From NCBI GenBank assembly GCA_951799425.1, contig OX637397.1, positions 6,935,001-6,999,000 of the forward strand: DNA of 64,000 nt, given 5' to 3'. The translations under genes and the position numbers were made by a program. The notes under the pieces were generated by a model. That model was not told the origin of the DNA and did no database searches. It saw only the letters and a list, made by a program, of their open reading frames with translations. Below are positions 35,867-47,100 of the stretch, one piece after another (position 1 is the first letter of the stretch; every line of letters starts with the position of its first letter). This DNA is from Ilex aquifolium (taxonomy: Eukaryota > Streptophyta > Magnoliopsida > Aquifoliales > Aquifoliaceae).

Positions 35867-37427
35867 CAGTGTTTTAAAACCCGGCCCGGCCCGACGGGTT
35901 GACCCGGCAAACCGGTGCCTAAACCGGGCCAATTCACTTTATTGGACCGTTTATGCACCAAAACCAAAGTAAACCCGGAGACCCGGGAAAAAACCAGAAA
36001 AACCCGTCAAACCGGACGAGTTACTCAAGCCGACCGGGTTTCTTTATTTGCTATAAAAATTGAATTTTGGGGCCTTTTTGGTATTTTTGCTTTGCTGCCC
36101 TAATCTTTCCTTCCCCATTCGCCCAACCAGCCCCCATTCTTCACGACACAGCCTCGTTCTCTCAGAGTTTCATCACTCTCTAGCTCTCTTTGCTTTTGGT
36201 CTCTGCAATAGTGTGCACTGTGCACTGCGAGCATGAAGACTTGAATCGAAGGGGAAGGAAATTTTGATCCCTAACTTCTTTGCTTCGATTTCGATTTTTG
36301 AAGGAGAAAGTTGCTTCACTTTCACTGCTTCAGAGCTCCATCGACGATAATCACCAGACATCGTAACTTGTATACTACTCTCTCTCTCTCTCTCTCTCTT
36401 TCTTTCTCTCTCACAGAGTATATATTTGAGTTTTTTTTTTTTTTTTGTATTTTGTATGGATTGAATTTTGATAATTGGTCATCATAAGCAACCTTCATGA
36501 AGGAACAAACTTCTAGGAATAACCCAAGGACTTTCCTACTGTAAAACCCGGGAAAAATTGAACTTTTTCTGAAAAAGTGCAAAATGGTAATTCTTCACCC
36601 TTATGCGTATGTGAAATAATCATGTTCTAGACCTCGGATGAGGAAACGGAGTGCGCCATTGGATTCGCAACGCGAAATCTAGTAATCACTAGAAATTTCG
36701 TCGAATTCCGAGATAGTCGGATTTTTGCACGTCGTTCGAGGCGACTGCGTGACGAATGTAATTTTAAAGGTCCCCAATAATGGATTTTATAAAATTTCCC
36801 TAAAATTAAGTTAAAGTTTAAATAAAATTAATTTGAATTTAATCCGAGGTATAATGAATCGTTTCGAGACGAAAAACGGACCCGGAATTAGAAAATATGC
36901 AGTGCGATGTGGACCGCACATTTTTGACTATAAATATCCTTAAAAAAAATCAGTTTTTTGAGAAATATCAGCTGAAACTTCAGCCTTTCAGCCGCCCAAG
37001 ACCAAAGAAGAAAAAAAAAATTCTTTAGCCTTCCCGCTCCGATTCCGGGAGTTCCGTCCGTCGGAATTCGTCGATTCAAAAGGCAAAGTTCATCTACGCG
37101 ACGAGAGCTACGCGTGGGTACCAAAAAAAACAAGTTTCACCGAAGGTGAACGGGTGGGGGTGTACGAAAATAAAGATTCGAGTCGTATTTCTTTGCTCGG
37201 ATTCCGTCGAGCTAGAAGGAAGAAGTGATCACGTCGACGAGGGCTACGCGTGGGTACCAAAAATGAAGATTTTCACCGAAGGTGAAAAATCGGGATTTGG
37301 AAAAATCAAGCTTCGAGTTGGGTTTTCGGGTCTTGGGAGCTTCCTACGGGATTCTCAAGCTACAAGAGGTAGGGGTTCTCCTACTTGGGTTGATTTCTTA
37401 CCTAGAAATGCCTATGATAAATGGGCT

Positions 37428-37467
<40 letters not shown>

Positions 37468-40102
37468 ATATATATTGACCTATATATACATATATTTATA
37501 TGTATATGGTTATGGAATAATGAAGATGGTGGGTAGGTTGTTAGAAAATTACACTTGCCTATTGGTGGAATTTAGGTAAAATAATTTTATCCTAAATGGG
37601 TATGTAGAAATTGCCTATTGGAATTTCTTGAATTATGTGGAAATTGGGCATGATATGTGTTACCATGTTGTTTGCCTTGAAGGTGTTCAACAAAATGCCT
37701 AATGGATTGAAATTGTTATATGATAAATAACATGTTATGCCTTATGTGGTAAATGAAAATCATATGTGTACGATATGATTTATGTTGAAATTGTGAATGT
37801 CAGATATATATTTTGATATGTCAATTGTTGTGATGAAGTATGGAATTTATACGTTTATAATGTAAATTGTCATGGAATGGAATTGATTGTGTTAATTTAG
37901 TCCATATGGCATGCATTACATATGTGACATAATGTTATTGCAATGATACATCGCATTGCATATGCATGGGGAATTCACATCATGAGTAGTGTGTGTGTGT
38001 GTGTGCATGGTTGTTGTTAATACCATATGTTGGAATGTGGTAGAGACAGTTCATATGACATTCATTACATATGAACCTTGCATGAGAGAAGCAATGGGTC
38101 ATTACATTGCATATGTACGGGAACATCACATACATGGACATTGTGTCATAAGGATGTTGTGCATGGGTGTTTGTACCACAATCTATGTGGTATTAAATGC
38201 ATATGGTCATGGAAATTACTCATTGGCATTATTGCATATAGAGCATGACATTGGTAACTCCATTCATGGACATTAGTCATTAGTGGAGGCATGTGTAGGT
38301 GGTGCATGGTTAATCAACACATTGTTTGGTGCTTGATATGTGGACTCGGGAGAAAAGTGGATCGACGATCCTTTTTGAGTCGCATGGTTGCATTGCATAA
38401 GTAAAACTTGTGTCTGGGTATAGCAAGAAGGGGCATGGCGACTTCCTCGGGTGAAAGACCCGGAATCACTTGGTTCAGTCACTCCCCTGAGGTGAAATTC
38501 CGGAAAAGTGACATGGTGTACGGAACCGGCGGTGTAATTCCAAAATCCGTTGCCCAACAAGACACAAGATTTTGATATAAAATATACTCATCCAATGAGT
38601 ATCATATTTTCCGTCGAAGACGGGTTCATTACACATTGCATTGTGTTGTGGGAGTCGGGAAGGACTCGGGTTGTGTTACATGATTGAGTCTCATCTCACT
38701 CATAGCATGTGGTACACATTGGCATTCGCATTGTGTGTGTGGGAGCCGGGAAGGGCTCGGATCGAGTACATGAGTCTCATCTCATTCATGGGGCTTAAGT
38801 AGCCCGGTTTAACATACATGGCATTGGCATGTAAAGAGAGTCGGGGTGAACTCGGGTTGGATGTACATGAGTGGATTTCATCTCATTCACGGCATGACTT
38901 AATGGCATTCCATCATTGAATTGCATTCTTGATTGGAATGGTTATGGAAATTATGGATGTTGCATGTGAACATTTCATGTGCATATAGGTTGAGGAGTAG
39001 CCTCTGTAGGAATTTCTCTACTGGGCGTTGGCTCACCCTATACGGGAACACATTTCAGGTGGGAGAGATACACCGGCGGATGGCTCCATTTTGGACCCTC
39101 GTGCTTGAAGAAAGCCGCATGTGGCTTTACTTAATGTTTTGTGTGATTACATGTTAGAAACTATATTTCGGGGCATGTAACGCGTAAAATAATTGTAATC
39201 GAACTTATAAAGACTATTGTTAGATTAGCCTTTCATGTTTTGATCTAAGTATGGTTAATTGGACCCAGTGTGGCCAATGTTTACTTATACATGGACCCGG
39301 TGCGGCCATTGTTTTATATTTGACCTCGGATGGGTCTGGTAATTGTGTATTGCACAGGTTGGGTATTGGGTAGAGCTCCCCATACAAAGGAGACTCTGCC
39401 CAAATTTCGTAAGTTATGGACCCCGGTAAATGGGGCATAACAGTGTGATATCGAGATATTAGGTATCTACAGGTATTCCGCGGGTTGATGGGTAATCAAC
39501 GGACCCCCGGATTTTGAGGCGTCACACCTACACTAATCGCTTCCAAAGCTTTCACATTCACTGTACGATTTGGATCTTGTAATGTTCTATCCAAAGCATT
39601 GCAATATCAGTGTGTTTGTTTGTATGAATAGTAGATGTTTTTGGTTTCACTTGCAAATCCATGGATATATTTCCCATTAGTTTTCATGACCGAGTTTTTT
39701 AGACTTCTTTAGGGTTGTTCTTTTTGGTAATTAGAAATTGAGGGTTCTGATATGGGTAGTTTTCATGATGTAGATTTTTTGGGTATTTGCATTTTTCATT
39801 GAATCAGGCTTTGAATAATTTCCTAATTTGATAATTTTTTTCCTTATTACTTAGATTTACAAATTGTATTAGAAATTAAATGCATTGGATACATGTTAGA
39901 TGATTTTTCTCTACTTAACTTTACATGTTTGCTACTATTATCATAATTATTGTGATTTTTAGCCTATTTATTATTATTTATAATTATTATTTAATTTTTT
40001 ATTATATGACCGGTTCAACCAGTAACCCAACACTTGAACTAGTGACCCATTAATCCGGTCCCTCTGCTCGAGTTGATGTCCAGGCCGAGTTTTAAAACTA
40101 TG
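35867..40102. mobile_element. hAT-type non-autonomous transposon
   Basis: Starts CAGTGTTTTAAAACCCGG and ends CCGAGTTTTAAAACTATG, terminal inverted repeats of about 20 bp. It is flanked by 8-bp repeats GTACTATT (35859-35866) and ATACTATT (40103-40110), identical at 7 of 8 positions; an 8-bp duplication is the hAT signature. Without the LTR inserted in it, the element is about 1.24 kb. Subterminal GC-rich CCCGGCCCG blocks are present. No transposase is seen. Confidence 0.8.
36540..39526. mobile_element. Solo LTR fossil of ~3.0 kb, Ty3-like
   Basis: TGTAAAACCCGGGAAA... to ...TTGAGGCGTCACA, 2987 bp with TG...CA ends and a perfect 5-bp target duplication CCTAC at 36535-36539 and 39527-39531. It is unusually long for an LTR. 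No internal coding region is present, so it is a solo LTR left by recombination. The perfect duplication suggests it is the youngest layer of this nest. A TA microsatellite lies at about 37432-37466. Short frames inside it are not genes. Confidence 0.85.
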
Positions 40103-40644
40103 ATACTATTATATTTTGTCAAATATATATTTTCATATAATTTCATTAAAAACAGTATATCTCTGTTTTGAATTTGTTACCACATGCATAAAACCACTAA
40201 ACACTGTTTTTATTATACTATTGCTTAATGAATTTGTTACATTTTTGTTACGGTGTAAATAATTTTATATTTCAAATTATATAAAAAAATAATTAACAAA
40301 TTTTGAAATTTAAACAAAGTGATATATCTTAAAATAAACGAAATATTAAAATTCTCCCATAAAAGTAGTAGATATTTAATGTATAAATATAATTTAAAAA
40401 TAAAACCACTTTCCAAAAAAAAAAATACGCATGAATCAAGGTACATTAGATATTTCGAATTAAATGACCCTAATGTCTTGTTACATTTTTTAGGAAATAA
40501 AATTTTTTAAAATGGGCATTTACGTTTTTGTATCTCAGCTGTGTATTTTTTTCCAACACATTTTGTTCTGTGTACTTTTTTATAATTATGTCTAATTTAA
40601 TATATCGATTTTCAAAGGACCCTTTTAAATTTGATTCTGATTAA

Positions 40645-40791
40645 TATTTTTGTGGTGAAAATTTAGTTACGAATATTCCATTTTAGCCTTTGATATATAA
40701 AGACATGATAATTTTTTTTTTTTGCTTCTCTAATATCTTGTCTCATTGACGACCCACCTGTAGATAAAACTAACTATGGAAATGCTAACAG
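40645..40791 (+). repeat. Right part of duplicated DEFL intron (locus F)
   Basis: GAAAATTTAGTTACG and CCATTTTAGCCTTTGATAT match the intron of locus E at about 32845-32890. This continues the match interrupted at 35330 and shows that the nested elements lie within a DEFL intron. Confidence 0.7.
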
Positions 40792-41009
40792 GTTTACAGT
40801 TTTCAAAGGCAGCAAAAACTGATGGGGCAACGACGATAGGCAAATGCAACAATACGTTATGCAAAATATCATGCTGGAAATTTGCAAGACAATGTAAAGA
40901 TAGAAAATGTAAATGTGATTTCGAAAGGGGGAAGAAAATAAATTTTAAAAAATTGAAGGCCTACAAAAAAAATTTCCTTCTATTTACAAGAAACTGCAAG
41001 ACTTTATAA
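40792..41009 (+). pseudogene. DEFL last exon without first exon, locus F
   Basis: Starts after an AG acceptor (40790-40791). It encodes LQFSKAAKTDGATTIGK, then six cysteines spaced CX4CX3CX6CX4CXC as in D and E, then a lysine-rich tail, with the stop at 41007-41009. The tail is longer and unlike the others (a KINFKKLKAYKKNF region). No family-type exon 1 is found upstream within the 7.5 kb to locus E. A 5.3-kb nest of transposons sits where the intron would be. The cysteine core is fully kept, so the copy may have lost its leader only recently. It could be read through from an unrecognised upstream exon, or from the in-frame ATG at 40776, which would give a peptide without a signal sequence. 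Confidence 0.7.
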
Positions 41010-41094
41010 TAGCGGAAGACGTTATGATAATCTCGGTGTGGCTTAATATTAGTTTAGATGTTGTGCAAGAAAATGAGAAAAAATTAAAGACATA

Positions 41095-41886
41095 TTCGCA
41101 AAGAGTTTGAGAGTACTTCAACGAGTACAAACGTAAGACATGACATAGTCGTAGTCAAAATTCTTTAATAAATCGTTGGTCGCCAATTCAACTAGCCACT
41201 AACAAATTTTGTGGGTGCTTTGCACAGATAGAAAGACTGAATTAAAGTAGTTTGACGGAGAAAGATAAGGTATGGGTGAATATTTTCTTACAAAATAGTG
41301 TACTTTTAATGTGATAATGAGTTTTTTTTATAAGAATTTTCAAATTCGTGATGCCAAGAACTTGTACAAGAAACTCTATAAATCTCATTTTTAGTTTGAA
41401 CATTATTGGAATGAATTAAGGTATCAACCAAAATGGATAGAGGATTCTCAGTCAAAGAAGCAAAAAACAAAACCTAATGCATCTACTAGCAGCTCTGTGC
41501 CTTCTACAGCAGACTCGATAAATTTAGGAGATGACAGTGGGTTCTATGGATCCTTAGACAGGCCACCTGGAAGGAAAGCTGAGAAAGCACGACTACGAAA
41601 ATCAAAGAGTAAAAAACTTGGAGGTGATGCAACAAGTTCTGCACTCGTGAATCTCTTGGCAGAGATGAAGGAAAAGAAAAAGGTAATGAATGAGAAGAAA
41701 GTTGAAATGTTTGAAAGATGTAATCTTCAAAAACAGGAACGTCTAGTGCAAGAGAAAGAGAGAATACAAATAGAGCAACTAAGAGAGGAAGAGCGAATAA
41801 TGTCGATGGATACGAGTGGCATGCCTCCACTGCAAGCTAAATATTTTCAGCACCGCCAAATGAAAATCCTAGGAAAGAATATATAG
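41095..41886 (+). pseudogene. PIF/Harbinger accessory ORF1 (Myb/NAM-associated type), decayed
   Basis: The open part at 41497-41886 encodes 129 residues with RPPGRKAEKARLRKSKSKK, a long charged coiled-coil-like stretch rich in E/K, and a C-terminal PPLQAKYFQHRQMKILGK. Upstream, from about 41095, the degraded frame still resembles the family N-terminus (SLINRWSPIQLATNKFCG). These features match the DNA-binding accessory protein encoded by plant Harbinger transposons and their NAM-associated relatives. It faces the transposase remnant on the other strand. Stops in the N-terminal part suggest it is not functional. Confidence 0.7.
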
Positions 41887-42059
41887 TTCTTTTTTATTAG
41901 TAAACAAACAACTTTTAAGTAGTAGTAATGATGTTACAAGTACTGTAATAACATTTACTTAAGTTATAATGATGCTAGAAGTTTTCATGCATATTTCACT
42001 AGTGCTCGACTAGATCAACTTGGAGTTTAGAATGAGTTTATTTGTCTCTAATGCAATGT

Positions 42060-43261
42060 TGAGTATTAATAAATGGGAGCAATTCTGAATTGCACTCAGG
42101 TATCACTGTGGTAGTGGGACTCTCATCCATTGTATCATAATTGAAGTCCAACTCATTAGCGTCTCACTCATCCTCGACAATCATGTTATATAATATTACG
42201 CTTGCCTTTATAATATCCTTAAGCACTTTAAGTGTCCAGAAACGTGCTGGTCCACACATTATAGCAAATTGTGTTTGAAGCACTCTAAATGCTCGTTTAA
42301 CATCATTTCTTACTGACTCTTAAGATTTTGCAAAATATATTTGCTTATTACCTCTTGGAGATGGAATTATTTTAATAAATGTTGTTCACTTTGGATATAT
42401 GTCATCAATAAGATAATATCCCATTGTATAATCACTTCCGTTGATTGAGAAATTGACCAGATGAGCCTGACCTTCTAAAAGAAAAGCAAAAACATAAGAG
42501 CATTCTAGTACATTGATATCATTATAGGATCCAGGTAATCCAAAAAAGGCGTGTCAAATCCAGAGATCGTATGAGGCCACCGCCTCCAAAATACTTGTTG
42601 GTTCATGGACGTGGCCAGAATATATACATTTTCATGCTGTTGGACAATTCTTCCATTTTCAATACATACAGTCAATGCTACCCAACATTCTAGGAAACCC
42701 ATGATTGGTACTTATTGCTAATAATCTAGCAATGTCATTGTTGTTTAGTGACCTGAAGTATTTATCGAAAAAAATTGCTACTACCACCATCACAAATCTT
42801 TTCAAACTTTTTACTGCGGTGTTTTTGTCAATCCTCACATAACCATCAACATCATTTGTTGCAACTCCATAAGTAAGCATCTCTATAGTGACTGTCATCT
42901 TTTGAAGGGAAGACAAGTCAATAATTCCAGCATCATCTTTTTTTTGGACAAAATATGGATCATAAGCTTCCACCATGGATAGAATATGAAGGAAAATGAC
43001 TCGATTCATTCGAGACCTCCTCAAAAATAAATTTGAGGGATAAATAAACGATTCAACAAAATAATCGCGATAAAGTCTCTCGTGCCTTTGAACTCGATTG
43101 TGAAAAATAACTGAATGACCTTGAATGGAACCACAACGTACTTCAGAGCTTTCCTCGCTACTAAGTTTGTTCATTTCGATATTACAAATCGTTATCATTT
43201 CTAATTCATCATCAAAGTCAGAATCATTAAGAATCATCTTGATTGCAGGATGACGAGTCAT
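42060..43261 (-). pseudogene. PIF/Harbinger transposase (HARBI1/ALP1-like), decayed
   Basis: The minus-strand frame from 43261 covers the N-terminal 200 residues, with the family helix-turn-helix region (RRSRMNRVIFLHILSMV, then LQKMTVTIEMLTYGVATNDV) and the start of the nuclease domain (NHGFPRMLGSIDCMY, holding the first catalytic Asp). It continues in other frames down to about 42060, where DVKRAFRVLQTQFAIMCGPA, typical of the transposase C-terminus, can still be read. Several frame breaks make it inactive. The DDE-type nuclease of this family cuts DNA during cut-and-paste transposition with TTA/TAA targets. Confidence 0.8.
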
Positions 43262-43726
43262 AACATAAAAACAAAGAAGAGTGCAATGCCAATAAATAGA
43301 TTTGAGGTGTATGACAATGAGAAAGAGAAGATCTTATTTATACATATCAAAAAATATGATTGTTAAAAAATGACCTATATATATATATAACCGTTATTAA
43401 TATAACCGTTAAAAAATTCAAATTTTAAAATTTTGATAACGTAACCGTTATAAATATGACCGTTAGCAATAAAAATCTAAATTTTGAAATTTTGATGATG
43501 TGGCTTAGCACGTCATCATGTGATCAATATAGTGATGACATAGCATGCTATATAGTATTTTAGATTTTAATTATTAATATTTAGTTAAAGTTAGTTGAAA
43601 TAGTTAGTTGTAATAGAGAACGTTGTTGGAATGAATTAGTAAGAGTTACTCTTTGAAATAGATAGTGTAATAAAAAAAATATATTTTGTCAAACTATTTT
43701 AGCTAGTATCCTTGAAGTTGCTCTAA

Positions 43727-44144
43727 ATGTAGAAAGTCATTTAGCCCAAAAATAAAATAATTAGCCAAATAATTAGTCCCTTGAAATAAAATTTTGTGAA
43801 TTAACTCTCTATTTTAGTTAATAAATGCCAAATACCTGGCCCTCGGGGATCCTCTAACGCTGGGAATGGAGGAATCAAGAGTAAAGTGCAAGTGTAACAC
43901 ATAAGAAATTAAAAAAAGTAGATTGGAAAAGTTACCAAACAGGTCCGAAAGCTATCGAGTGGGGCCCCGTACCTTATCTCGTCAGTATCTCTTGCAATCT
44001 CATTGGACACTATCTACCCACATCAGCTCAGATAGCTAAATCCACCCAATGCCCCATGCCTCACTCTCCAACTGAAAAAACCACACCCACTAGCTAGCTA
44101 CACTAGCCCACCACCTCCAACACCCGGCACCAATTTCCGGCGAC
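43727..44144 (+). other. Upstream region of the CP33-like gene
   Basis: Probable promoter and 5' UTR (CCCACTAGCTAGCTACACTA near 44089). No clear TATA box was identified. Confidence 0.5.
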
Positions 44145-47100
44145 ATGGCCGCGACTGCCACAGCGGCTGTAGCCTCTTCTTTCTCTACATCCACGCAACT
44201 GTTTACCCGCACCCGCTTGAAAAACTGGCCTTCTGATCCTCTTTTTAAACTTGCAGCCACACCACCCATGTTACAAGTTGCATCATTATCTCACTCTCTT
44301 GGATTTGAACAAATATCAATCGGTGCAGTTTCACAGAAGTGGCGGTTGCCGAGGATATCGGCTGAGTTGGCACAGGAGGAGGCGGCTGTCACGGCTCCGG
44401 TGGAAGAGGAGCAAGTGGAGGCGGAGGAGAAGCAGGAGGAAGGAGAGGTAGTGTCAGCTGGAGGAGAGGCTACTGAGGATGCTACTGTAAACACCAAGCT
44501 TTATTTTGGAAATTTGCCATATCTTTGTGATAGTGCACAACTTGCCGGAATAATTCAAGACTATGGTAGTCCAGAGCTAGTTGAGGTATGTAGAATTTAA
44601 ACCTCACCCACCCTCTCCCCATGTACAAACTGTTCAAAAATTAAAAAAAACATACAATTTGACTTAATGCCGCCTTTCCTTCCAAATTCGTTGTTAATTT
44701 TGATGGAAAATGCTCGTGTGCACATCATTTTGGTGGATATGTCCAGATAAACATGACAGATGATTTGGTGGGGATCTTTAACTTTAGTTTATCTACTAAG
44801 ATCAGAACAATGTTGAGACGATTAGCAAGGTCACTGAGCAAGGATAACAAATGTTTCACTTATTCAGAAGTTTGTCAAGTGTTTACACCTAATAATTGAA
44901 TGTGTAATGGCTGTTACGTAACGGGAACATAGCCAGTAGTGTATTGTGCGACCTGTGTTTGAGGTACATATATTATTGTTAGGCGAGGTGTGAATTGGAA
45001 AATAAAATTCACGCTTCTGATTTCCATTTCTATTACACATCACCCGTAATGATTCACCACCATTACACCGTTACAATGACTGTTACCATTATTCAGAACT
45101 ATGATACAAGGTCGTGAAGGCAATGAAGTTGATGATGCACAAATTGGTATTGTGCAAAATCAACAGTCAAGAATATGTAAAGGTGTAATTAATAAATAAT
45201 AATCAGGCAATTAACGATGGATAGACAATCAATAGCAAATCAATGGCAAAGCGGTAAGTAAGATCAAACACAGAGATTTATAGTGGTTCGGTCCGGATGA
45301 CCTACTCCACTCTCAGGAACGGCAGCGGTGGCCGGAGGTGTTTTATTGATGAATAATGTAGCCAGGATAGTAACTCCGGGTGTATTACAATGTTTTGAGA
45401 GAGAGAGAGAATAATGTGTGTAAGCGGATGTGTAGAGGTTTCAGAAGCGTGCCCTTATTGTTGAGGGGGCGTACATTATATAGTTAAGGTAAGACGGTGA
45501 CGTGAGGGAGAGGGTTTCTACTATTTTGGTAAGTATAATTACAGTAAGACTCGATCTCCATCCCGATATTTTTTCCCTCGTGCTCCTATTTAGTCGGAGA
45601 AGAATCCTGAGCTGGATGGGACTTGATCCTGAGCCTGGGCTTTGAGTTGGAGTGGCTAGACCTGAATTGGCATGGGACGAAGAGGAGGCAAGTGAGGAGA
45701 GCAAGGAGAAAGCAAAGGAGGAGCTCAGCCCTTGGGCGGCGCTCATTGGGCGACGCCTAGGGGCTTGGGTGACCCCCTTGGGCGGCGCCCTTTGCCTCCC
45801 TCCTATGGCCGGCGCCCCTTCAATGTCCCCTTCCAATTTTGGGCTTCTTGATCTCCTTTAGCTCCTTTCTGGGTATGGATCACTTGGGCTTCTTGGTTTA
45901 TATTTTCCTTATGTGGAAAATATATAGTTGTTGCTTACTTTGTGTATATACTATTGTAGTTTAAATTGTGAATAGTAAAACAACTGGAAGTTTGTTTGAT
46001 GTTGTCTAGAATAGAAGCTGTGGCAAATGAGTCACATGCCTAATTGATGAATAAGAAACAGTCTGAGGCCATAGAATGCACCAGTGGAATAACATTCACA
46101 CTGTGGAGGACACTTTTAAGTGCAAATGCCCAAGGACCATCTGTTGAAGAACCTATAAGAAGATTAGATAAGAGTTAATACGAAGAATAATGTTCTAATT
46201 CTACAAAAAAATCCACCAAGGCATATAGATACGACTATGGCAGTGGTGATTTCTGAATTGTCCTCGAGTTTTGAGCATCTCTATATTTATGCGCGGATCT
46301 TATGATTGTTTTACCAAAGTTAACATACATAGCTATTAGGCCACAAAACCTTTTGAAGCCAAGTGTATAAGTTGCTTGGAGTAGTACACTGGACGCCATA
46401 TGCCTGAACATTTCCAAGTACCACCTGTGGCAGAGCAATTAAAAAGATTAGATAAGAGCTAGTACGAGGTACAATGTGGTGGTGATGATTTTCGATTGCC
46501 CTAGAGTTTCGAGTGTTTGTACAGGTATGCAGGGGTATTGCAATTGTTTTAGCAGTGGAGTTAACATACTCTGCCTTTGGGACATAGAACCTTCTGATGT
46601 GAATGTATATGTAAATTGGTTGGAACATGACACCTTATGATTTGAACATGTCCAAGGACCACCAATGGCAGAGCCTATATAATGATTAGATAAGAGCTAG
46701 TACGAGGACTAATGCTCGTTCTTCAAAAAAAAAAAAAAAAACAATAGAGGTAAAATTGTGGTAGTGGGAATTGTCCTAGAGTATCAAGCATCTTTTATCT
46801 CTATAGCTATGCAGGGCGTTGTAAACTTGTATTGGTTTCGACGTTTGGCCATCTAAACTCGCATATTGAATAGAAATTTAGAGCTTGAAAGATGGTGAGT
46901 GTCAAAATTGTCGGAGTGAAGATTTGTTCCTCAGCATTACGTAGTATGCCCAAATAAGCAAAATAAATTGATATCTCTGTTGTTATTGCTTTCACCATAA
47001 ACATTTCTATGTGGGTATCAGGCTCTCGATCGAATGCAACTACACTTATCCCTGTTTCTTCGGTGCTAACTCCTGGATTGCTTTGAAATCCTTAAAGTTA

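Larger units (their letters stand above)
35335..40590. mobile_element. Long-inverted-repeat element hosting nested insertions
   Basis: Left arm about 35335-35866, right arm about 40111-40590. In reverse complement they share AAAAAAGTAYACAGAA, TTCATGCGTATTTTTTTT, GGAAAGTGGTTTTRTTTTYA, TTTTATGGGAGAAYTTTAAY and AATGTAACAAGACATT, partly in shuffled order. Removing the inner hAT leaves about 1.0 kb. It looks like a foldback-type element; no target duplication could be fixed. Confidence 0.6.
41020..43723. mobile_element. PIF/Harbinger DNA transposon remnant
   Basis: Holds ORF1 (plus) and transposase (minus) in convergent layout, as in other plant Harbinger elements. The right end reads, on the minus strand, GAGCAACTTCAAGGATACTA from 43723, preceded by TTA (43726-43724), which fits the 3-bp target. 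The left end was not found and may be lost next to DEFL locus F. Confidence 0.65.

Noticed and set aside
37146-38560. Several open frames of 75-110 codons
   Set aside because: They lie inside a solo LTR, which is not expected to encode protein, and none has a recognisable motif.
38273-38560. Possible separate gene in the LTR on the minus strand
   Set aside because: No domain, no splice support, and it spans repetitive LTR segments.
41504-41830. Minus-strand open frame opposite the Harbinger ORF1
   Set aside because: Antisense shadow of the charged ORF1 reading; no independent support.
44895-45095. Possible MITE with GTAATGGCTGTTACG-like ends in CP33 intron 1
   Set aside because: The inverted similarity is partial and no target duplication could be fixed.
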